Below, piece after piece: positions 56,652-64,000 of a stretch of DNA of 64,000 bases. The first letter of the stretch is position 1. The number at the start of each line of letters is the position of its first letter. The position numbers and the translations under genes are program-made. The stretch is from Moniliella sp. 'wahieum' (Eukaryota; Basidiomycota; Moniliellomycetes; Moniliellales; Moniliellaceae): contig RSEE01000150.1 of assembly GCA_003971905.1 (NCBI GenBank), positions 1-64,000 on the forward strand. The letters are read 5' to 3'. Under the pieces are notes generated by a model that was not told the DNA's origin, did no database searches, and was given only the letters and a program-made list of their open reading frames with translations.

Positions 56652-58401
56652 ATGGCCTCGGCGCCCACCGCGCGCATCGCTCGCTCCCATGCCGCTCAGG
56701 ACCGCATCGAAGCCAGCTGAAGGCCGCGGCCACGGCCACCGCCGCTCCCCCGGCCCCGGACGCACATGCGCAGCAGGACCAACACGTCCCGATCGCAGCG
56801 CCTGTTCCTGCTTCTGCTTCTGCTTCCCCCACCACCTTCCCTCGGCCGTGTCGGATTCGAAGCCGCAATCGTTTCGGCCAGCTGGGCATCTCCCCTCCTA
56901 TCGTCCGCTCGCTTTCCAACCTGGCCATCACCGTCCCCACCGACATCCAAACGCTTACCATCCCCTGCCATCCTGGCTGGCGGGAGGGACGTTTCGGTGG
57001 CGCCCAGACGGGTACCGGTAAGACGCTCTGCTTTGCTCTGCCCATCTTGCAGCGCCTGATGTGATGGCCGATCCTGTCGCTGGCTTTGCTCTCATCCTCA
57101 CCCCGACACGCGAACTGGCCATGCAGCTCCACCAGCAACTCGTCGTTGTCGCCCATACAGGCGTCCGGCCGCCGCTTGGCTTGCACTCGGCACTTATTGT
57201 GGGCGGTCTGGACCAGCTCAAACAGGCCTCGACCCTCGCTAAAGTCCGTCCGCATGTCATCATCGCTACCCCCGGTCGACTGGTGGACCTACTGCGGCAG
57301 CAGTGGAAACGGATACAATGGTCTCCTATCTCGGTGCCGCTTCGTCGTACTGGACGAGGCGGATTCGCTCTTGCCACCTTCGTTTGTCCCGGAGCTAGCG
57401 TATCTGGTCCAGCAGGCTCTGCCCACCTGCCAAGCAGAGACAAACGCTCCTTCACTGCCACTTTGACCCAGTCGATCGATGCGCTGGTGGCTAAGAATGC
57501 GACGCGCGCCTCCGAGCAGGATAAGCTGCCCCGTGATTTGCAAGATTGATCAAGTTACCTCCACTCCTAGGACTGGTTCAGCGCTACATTCTCGTTCCTT
57601 CCCATATGCGCGAACCTCACCTGTGCCATATGCTACGCCATTCGCCGGCCTTGCGTCAATTGGTGCGCAGGCCTAAGGAACGTGCCTCGGATAGCGGCCG
57701 CTGGGCGCGGACAAAAGAAGAATGAGGAGGGCGAGCCAGAGGAGGAAGAATAAGAAGAGAAGAAAGTACGAGTCACCCCTCACGAGGAAGAAGGGGAGAG
57801 TGAGGACGAGGAGAAAATGTAACCCAAACTCAAGCAAGACCCTAGCATCATCTTTGTCACACTTGCTCATGGCAGAGCAAGTGACCAGAGCTGACTCTGC
57901 TGGACATTCCCAATGTGGCGTCTTGCACAGTCTGTTGGACCAGAGACCGAGACTGGACAACCTACAAGCGTCCGTGCGTGCGGCCAAGTACGCTGTGCTT
58001 GTCTCCACCGACGTGGGGTCACGCGGGCTTGACATTCCCCAAGTCCAGTGCGTGATCAACTTTGACGTACCAGCGGCATGGGAAGAGTACGTGCACCGTG
58101 TTGGTCGGACGGCGCGCCATGGCAAGTCCGGTTGGGGCATGAGCTTTGTGATGGAACACGATGTGGTCAGTCATCGATCGAAGATAAGATAGGCACTCGG
58201 GTGACGGAGCTCAAGGAATGCACGGACCGCGTCGGCGGATCGGGATTTACGTTGCACAAGACAGGAAAGAAACGGTGTTTGCAACACTTGTCCCGCGTCA
58301 TGGCGGCCAAGCGCACTGCTGCTCGCCTCGACATGGACGATGCCAAAATAGGCGAGCGACAGGACCGCAACAACGCAAAGGCCAGCTTCCATCCGACTTG
58401 A
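56652..58401 (+). CDS. DBP8: DEAD-box RNA helicase, DBP8/DDX49 type
   Basis: Nucleolar ATP-dependent RNA helicase needed for 40S maturation. Motifs in order: Q-motif region [14 protein letters not shown] with VPTDIQ, motif I AQTGTGKT, Ia [14 protein letters not shown] ([10 protein letters not shown]), Ib [62 protein letters not shown] and [17 protein letters not shown]. Then VMEHDVV and [14 protein letters not shown] match the Dbp8 C-terminus. [15 protein letters not shown] before Ia is also Dbp8-like. The N-terminus before the Q motif is low-complexity. The start at 56652 ([20 protein letters not shown]) is chosen by frame and position. Several frame changes are present, and an acidic linker (57720-57830) between motifs III and IV carries in-frame TAA codons that simple G/C-run errors do not explain. 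Confidence 0.9.
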
Positions 58402-59644
58402 GCCATAAAAACTGAAAATGCACAAGCCCAAACCCAGGCCCAGCACAAGCCCAAGACCTAGAATGGAACACAAGAAGGAAGGAAGAATGGATTGGGCAGC
58501 ATGCCTGTAGCAGAGCGTAGCGTAGCTTAGTCGTCCGACAGAGCCATCGGCAGCGGAGCACAGACCACTCTACGCCCTCGGACTGGAGCAGGTTGTACGT
58601 CGATGCGGCGTGGCCGTACCTTGCACGCTTGCACCGCGACTTGGATGCCCAGTTGCCCCAGTAGGCTCGGATGGGGTACGGCAGAGGTAGCCCGAAAGCC
58701 GTACCAAAGATGAGGGTATCTGGGCAAACAACAGGCGAATTCAATTTCAGAGGGGATGCACGGACCCGGCGTGGGTGCTACCACCTCGAACAATATAGCT
58801 TCCAAGATTCCGTCTGGCCGTCTGCTTGTCGAGCCACGCCTCCCAGCCTGCGACTTTCGTCAACACGGACGGCCGTGGGCTGAGGCGGGCACAGAAATTT
58901 AAAAAGGGTATTATTGTGAGGAGGATCACGGCTCCTCGGTCCACTGCCCCGTCGAAAGAAGGCAAGTGTCCCCTACGTGCTGGCGACCCCGGAGGAGCGG
59001 TGCGGTCGGGCTTCCCCACTCACGTCACCACCTGCTCGTCAGAGGTTGACGTAGTTGCCACGCCGCCGCCTGTGCTTCGGAGCGAACGTCCGTGTGCGAT
59101 CGCGCCCCCGCGGCACACGAGCCCACGCCGCGGACAAGGACTTGAGGTGGTGGTGGGATCGTGTGGGGGGCGCAGGGGCGCGGAAGAAGCGCCGCCGATA
59201 AGAGCGCGCGATGCTAGTTACCCCACAGACGCGTTAGCCGCACCTATCCCACAAGCAACCCAACCCCAGCCACCGGACTGTGGCAGCTCGCCACCGCTGG
59301 GCTTTGTTGAGCCCCCCCAAGCAGCTGACTAGTGGCTCGTCATCCGCACTGCTGGCCTGTGGGGTATTTCCCACCTGGCGGAATGAGTTCCGCTGGACGA
59401 CCCCGCATCTGGCACTCGTCACGCGTCACGCGTCACCGCGCCACCACTGAGTGCAATCCCGTACCTCTCGCGTTCGACAAACGCATGCTAGCTGGCCTGC
59501 CGGCGCTTGCGGGTCTATGGCGTGGCTCACCTGGTGGTGCACATCAAGATGTATGGTACAAATGCAAATGAGGGATGCGCGCAGGAAAGGGCAAATGAAG
59601 AAGGAGGATACTGATCAAAGACAGCAAGCAGAAGACGTTGTGGG
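58402..59644. other. Convergent spacer between DBP8 and the UNC93-like gene
   Basis: This 1.2 kb stretch has no confident gene. On the minus strand 58805-58527 a 92-codon frame contains YPHLWYGFRATSAVPHPSLL and another frame the similarly natural TLIFGTAFGLPLPYPIRAYW. One may be a short spliced gene, but I cannot identify it. A CGTCACGCGTCACGCGTCACC repeat lies near 59418. Confidence 0.35.
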
Positions 59645-61369
59645 TTACTTTTCATTATTCGATGGCTGTTGCTCCATGTCGTACGAGGGAAGAGCGAGGG
59701 TAGTAGTGTTGGCAACAGCCGTGTCGGCGACTGCGACTTCATGGTGCAGCTCGCGGTCGAGGGTGGTGTGGTTGGTCACGCGCCAAATGAGCAATGGGAC
59801 AACGATTAAGAGTGCGCCCACATTGAGACCCCATGCGACGCCCAGTTGCTCCTCGAACGATTTCTTGTTGTTCTCCATCCCCCATCCTGCCACGTTGCCG
59901 GCACTCTGGATGGCCTTGTACAGACCACTGATGTACGCAAGTTTGGAGATATCGTTACTGAGCATACCAAAGATCGAGTAGCACAGTACCTGTGTGCAGG
60001 CGTCGATCAGACCCATGAACATGTACAGCACGGCCCGGCCGCCGTAGGGGTTGGGCTCGGTCCAGGGATTGTCGGTGCAAGGAGCCACGTGGTAGCCACA
60101 GTGGATGTCCAGTCCGACGCGGGTGGAACTCTCGGCGTACTGCCGAAGACTCATCCCCTCAGCCGCATAGTGCTGCTTGAATTCCATCAGGACCTTGTAC
60201 GAGCCACCCCACACGGTCCAGCACACCACACAGGTGATCGCCCACCCCGCCCAGGCACGGTGGCGCCGAGTCAAGCGCGGCGTGTCCAGCACAAAGCCCA
60301 TGACCATCGCACCGAACATTTGAGCCAGCCAGTAGAGCAGCGAGTTGAGTCCTCGAGCGCGAAGTGAGAAAAAGTACCCGTTGTACACGGTTTGTTGCCA
60401 CGCATAGCAGTAGTTGGAACTGAGCGCAAGAGGGATCGAGAGTAAGATCCATGGGTCTTGCCATAGCACACGCCCATGCCTGTCAACTCCTCCTTCAATG
60501 GCAACTCGGTGGGAGGAACGACGATGGTGCCGTCGGATCGGACTGTCTTACGCGGACTGCGCAGCAAAAGGGTCGCGCAGGCACCAACAAAGGTAATCAC
60601 CGTAAAGGCAATGTAGGTGCTGTTGCTCACTTGGTTGTCGGACGTGTTCCATCCCAGACCCATCTCAATGGCGGAGCCTAGCACGCCTCCCAGGTTAAAG
60701 ATGATCCAGAACAAGGCGATGGCTGTATGGGGAGCAGTCAGGAGGGAGCAGCTCACTATGCAAGAAACGCAAGAGGGAACGTACCTTTGCCCTTGTTTTC
60801 CTCGGTAGGGTAAGAAAGCATCAAAGCACCCTGTCCCGTCCAGAGGAAGGACGCGCACAACCCAAGAATCGCACCGGCAGCAATGACAAAGTTGGTGTTG
60901 CCATTGATGTTGTAGCTGAGGAAGGAGCCCGTGTAAAGGCAGTAGCCAAGCGCCTGGGTTGCACAATGTCAGGGGGTGGGACGCAACACACAGAGACCCC
61001 CGGGGGGGAGAAACAACGTACCAATAAAGATCATCGTCTTGGAGCCCACAATGTTGTGGACACTGCCCGAGAAGAACGAGGCGCCCGCAAAGACAGAGTA
61101 CAAGGCAATGTTGGCCTTGACTGCGGCACTGGGGTCGGAGAGGCCACCGCCTCCCATGCCGCCCAGCGCATTGAACATGCCTGGGCCAAGGAAACACACA
61201 AAGCCAAGAATGCACACCTGGACCATGGCCGAGTCGTACCAGCCCAGGAAGCCTTTGCGGCGCACGACATGGACCACGTCCACCTCCCCGCTGGGCGGGA
61301 AGGCAGCGAGCTCAATGTCGATGGGGTTCTTGTCGAGCGACCCGGGGTGGAGGCCGAGGCAGCGGACAT
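59645..61369 (-). CDS. UNC93-like MFS membrane protein
   Basis: Multi-pass protein of the UNC-93 branch of the major facilitator superfamily, found in many fungi without a known substrate. It starts MSAASASTPG and continues SLDKNPIDIELAAFPPSGEV. The first helices show MVQVCILGFVCFLGPGMFNA and the family-typical LGGMGGGGLSDPS. Then ALYSVFAGASFFSGSVHNIV, LGYCLYTGSFL, WTGQGALMLSYPTEENKGK, ALFWIIFNLGGVLGSAI and LYKAIQSAGNVAGWGME follow. The end is SYDMEQQPSNNEK. Introns lie at 60954-61021 (68 bp) and 60723-60784 (62 bp), both GTACGT...CAG, and frame changes near 61345 (one G short) and 60475 look like errors. The WTGQGA and YPTEE motifs are diagnostic. About 11-12 membrane segments fit. Role unknown. 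Confidence 0.88.
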
Positions 61370-61637
61370 GGCGGAGAGGGGGTGGGTGTGGGTGTGGGTG
61401 TGGTGGTGGGGAGGGAGGGGCGGGCAAGGCGCCGGAGCAGGACGGGGCGAGGCTGAGTCGGAGCGGAGGACGGGCGGGGCGTGGCTGGATTGGGTTTTGG
61501 GTTGCGGTGCGGACGAAGGGGCGGGAGTGGCAACGTACAGTGCGGCTAAGCCTGAGGCAAAGTCGCGTGTCTTGCGGTGCCCGCGGGGGCCAAGCCAGGA
61601 ACGGCCGGAAGATCGACACGAGCCAACATGGGGCGTG

Positions 61638-61668
61638 GGGCCTGGCGCCTGGCGCCTGGCGCATGGCA
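61638..61668. repeat. CTGGCGC heptamer repeat
   Basis: Tandem CTGGCGC units over about 30 bp in the upstream region of the UNC93-like gene. Confidence 0.75.
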
Positions 61669-62326
61669 CGGCGTGTGCTCGCTCCCGCGCGCCTTGTCCC
61701 GGCCACTGCGCGCCTGCCGGCCCGCGGCCCGCCACCCGCACGGCACGGGGCTCGCGCCTCGGCCGCCGCGACACTGGCGCCCTGCCCCGCGCGCCGGCCG
61801 GCTCCTGGCGTCCTTACTAAGTAAATCGTTAATCCTTCCAGCTGGGCGGCTCTTGTCCCGGGGCTGTGCAGCGGACGGGGGCACTGTGGCGCTGTCGGAT
61901 CATGCGCCGTCCCACACTTGTCCCCCCCCTGCGCACGCACACGGCCAGTGTCGCCTGCGGTTATCGACAGTATCTCTTCCCAGCTTAACGTTTCGTGTGC
62001 GCAGCCACCACCCGCCGCCGCCCACTGGCCACTGCCCTGCCTGCTATCGACTATCTCTGCAAGGAGCACCTGGCACACGTGGCACAGGTCCCCTGCCCGC
62101 CTACTAGCTACTAACTATACCAGCCAGCCACAGCTGATACTATACGCCCGCCACAAGCAGCCACACAAGCCCGACGATCGCGTAGCGCTTACCTCGGCAC
62201 AACCCGACAGGAGGTTTCGCCGCGTGTAAACCTCACCCCCTTGGGCCATCTCACATCTCAATGTACGCTGATCCATAGGCGAGAATGTCGACCAGGCCGC
62301 ATCGTCAGCATCAACTTGCTTCCAGG

Positions 62327-62352
62327 ATCACTAGTCACTAGGCACTAGGCAC
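62327..62352. repeat. CACTAGT/CACTAGG heptamer repeat
   Basis: Three to four 7-bp units. Related TCACTAG heptamers occur at about 4589, 3203 and 36228. Confidence 0.75.
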
Positions 62353-62750
62353 TGGTTGGTCGCTTATTCTGTGCTCCCCGGTAGCGCTTTTCCCTAGCGA
62401 TCAAGAGCTTAGCCCCGTGGTTAACTATGCTTCCCCTCTCGCACACACCAGGCACCTCACCAATGATTAATGACCTGCATCACCTGTATGACTCGGACTT
62501 GTGTCGATCCGTTCTATCTACAGCCGATCGTGCCAAGCGTCGTTCCGAACAACAGCAATCCATCCAGCAGTGTACCTTGGAGTCGAGGCCAACCTTTAAT
62601 CACAACAGCACTGGACCCTATGTCCCGTCAGGCCTCAGGTGAACAAAGAACCGCAACAACATGGTGCCGTAGCTGTTCCGCACCACCGTCAGATCAAAGA
62701 AAAATCATGGTGGGTGGACGCTTGAAGCACGACAGGACGTGCCAGGGAGA

Positions 62751-64000
62751 TTACTCGGGTTGCCTGAAAGCTATTGGACACAGAAGGAAAACGTTAGCGT
62801 ATAGCTTCCACGCCGCCGTTGCGACAGAGGTAAAGAAGCAAACAAGAAAACAAGCAAGCAAGCAGGCTTGTTGACCACATGCTGTCCAACGAAGAAAAGG
62901 AAACGTACAACCAGCCTTGATGAGATGTTTGTGGACGCGCACCATGCGAATCGCGACCCCAGCCACGCACAGGGCAGCCATACAACTGCCCACCCAAACG
63001 ACGAGCGGGGCAAACCCGAAACTACCAACGTGCCCGTTCGGGGGGTGGGGTCAGCGACGAACGAGCCAGAGGACAGGGAGGTAGGATCGTCCTTCCTGCC
63101 CATTTGCAGCAGCGCCGCGGCAATAAAGGGACCTGCGAGCGCTGAAATGCCCTTGACCGCACTAAACATGGGCAGAATCGTGCCGCTGGGTGTACCACTG
63201 AGCGTAGCCACGTCCCGTGCCGATCGGCCCCACGTCGCACCCAACCCTCCGGCCGTGACACCAAACAGTATGGCAAACACAATGATGATCGCAACGTTGT
63301 TGGTCGACAAGCCAAATAAGACCAACGACGCCACACAGGATACCCCTCCAATCGCAGCTACCGTCACACCATAGTCCACCCGATCCACCATCCAACCCAC
63401 CGCCAGCTGCCCCAAAAACGAAGACGCATTCAGAATGGCAAGTCCTCCCGTCGCGGTCGTCGTCGACATCCCGGCGTAGCGCATGTACTGCGTCAGATAC
63501 ATCGACACGGGAAGGTACCCTGCTGATCCGATGAGGTTGGCGATGAACTGTGGAAGAGGGCAAGGGGAAGGGGAAGGGGGAGGGGGGCATCAGATCAAAG
63601 CTCTCTCAAGGACACGGGGGTGGAGAGGGGTGGGATACGTACATTGATTTGCCAAGTGGAGGTAAAGAACCATTGGACACTGGGCGGGAACGACTTGTAG
63701 TGCCACCAAGCGTGTTTCGGGGAGGAACGGGCGAGTCGTGCAGTGCGCCCGAGGTGGTGGGCACAGTACGCTGCGAGCCAACAGGAAGCCGGGGCTTGAT
63801 CAAGCTCAATGCGAGTCCAGCGACAAAGAGGTTAATCAAGGCCCAGATACGCAGGGTCCAGCGGAAGCCAATGTTGCTCAAGCACGCTTGGAACAGGAAA
63901 GGGTACACGATGCCCCCAGACCGTTGCCACTAAAGATAAAGCCCACGGCAAACCCGGTACGGCGGTGGAACCATTCGGGCAAGAACATCATTACGGGGCT
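62751..64000 (-). CDS. MFS transporter, monocarboxylate (MCT) type, 5' truncated
   Basis: C-terminal two-thirds of a 12-helix major-facilitator transporter. The visible part begins with a MMFLPEWFHRRTGFAVGFIF-like segment and shows GGIVYPFLFQACLSNIGFRW, RIWALINLFVAGLAL, then a cytosolic loop, then FIANLIGSAGYLPVSMYLTQ and YMRYAGMSTTTATGGLAILN. SFLGQLAVGWMVDRVDYGVT follows, the typical MCT-family second-half motif. The last helices end in RMVRVHKHLIKAG. Introns lie at 63548-63642 (95 bp) and 62771-62908 (138 bp, CGCTAAC branch), both GTACGT...AG; the short last exon gives SFRQPE. The cargo, perhaps a carboxylate, is inferred from the family only. Confidence 0.85.

Larger units (their letters stand above)
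61370..62750. other. Upstream region of the UNC93-like gene
   Basis: This 1.4 kb stretch has no gene. A CTGGCGC heptamer repeat (about four units) lies at 61638-61668 and CACTAGT/CACTAGG heptamers at 62327-62352. Open frames here are Ala/Arg/Pro-rich and look non-coding. Confidence 0.45.

Noticed and set aside
58826-59332. 168-codon plus-strand frame
   Set aside because: Pro/Arg-rich without a recognisable segment, and opposite frames are about equally open.

Overview
The window is nuclear DNA of a fungus. It is GC-rich and has spliceosomal introns of about 50-140 bp. Nine of the 15 introns I could place begin GTACGT, and several carry a GCTAAC-like branch site. The genes are conserved eukaryotic housekeeping genes (ATP11, mitochondrial Hsp70, GlyRS, PEX4, YIH1/IMPACT, NOP14, DBP8), a Zn2Cys6 regulator and several fungal transporters. 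Gene style, GC content and sparse short introns suggest a yeast-like basidiomycete, perhaps Ustilaginomycotina; that placement is inference. I found no rRNA, no convincing tRNA and no CRISPR array.

Almost every conserved gene is split over two or three reading frames. Where the family sequence is well known (above all the mtHsp70 gene at 25015-27082), most breaks are repaired by adding one G or C to a short G/C run. I therefore read the breaks as sequence or assembly errors rather than pseudogenes, and I give each gene as a full span that ignores them. The exception is the copia-type retrotransposon relic near 45-46 kb, which has true in-frame stops.

Layout. 0-3 kb: 3' part of ATP11 (+) and an APC-family permease (-). 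3-6 kb: repeat-rich spacer. 6-9.2 kb: an 8-repeat Pumilio/PUF protein (-). 11-13.6 kb: mitochondrial-type ABC half-transporter (-). 14.2-18.4 kb: Zn2Cys6 transcription factor (-). 19.8-22.1 kb: unknown protein with a hydrophobic segment (-). 22.1-25 kb: AT-richer spacer. 25-27.1 kb: mtHsp70 (+). 27.5-29 kb: secreted agmatinase-like enzyme (-), divergent from a 2OG-Fe(II) oxygenase (+). 30.9-33.7 kb: PEX4 and GlyRS (+). 34.5-38.6 kb: a direct tandem duplication carrying two unknown paralogous genes (-). 39.8-43 kb: C2H2 zinc-finger protein and a Ser/Pro-rich region that may be one gene (-). 44.9-46.3 kb: copia relic. 48.8-50 kb: proline iminopeptidase (-), divergent from YIH1 (+). 53.5-58.4 kb: NOP14 (-) and DBP8 (+), both 40S-subunit biogenesis factors, head to head. 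59.6-64 kb: UNC93-like and MCT-like MFS transporters (-), the last running off the window.

The most unusual parts are the tandem unknown paralogs, whose central coding block is almost identical while their flanks have diverged, and a recurrent GTCACATG/CATGTGAC element that I see in spacers upstream of genes but not in the convergent spacers.
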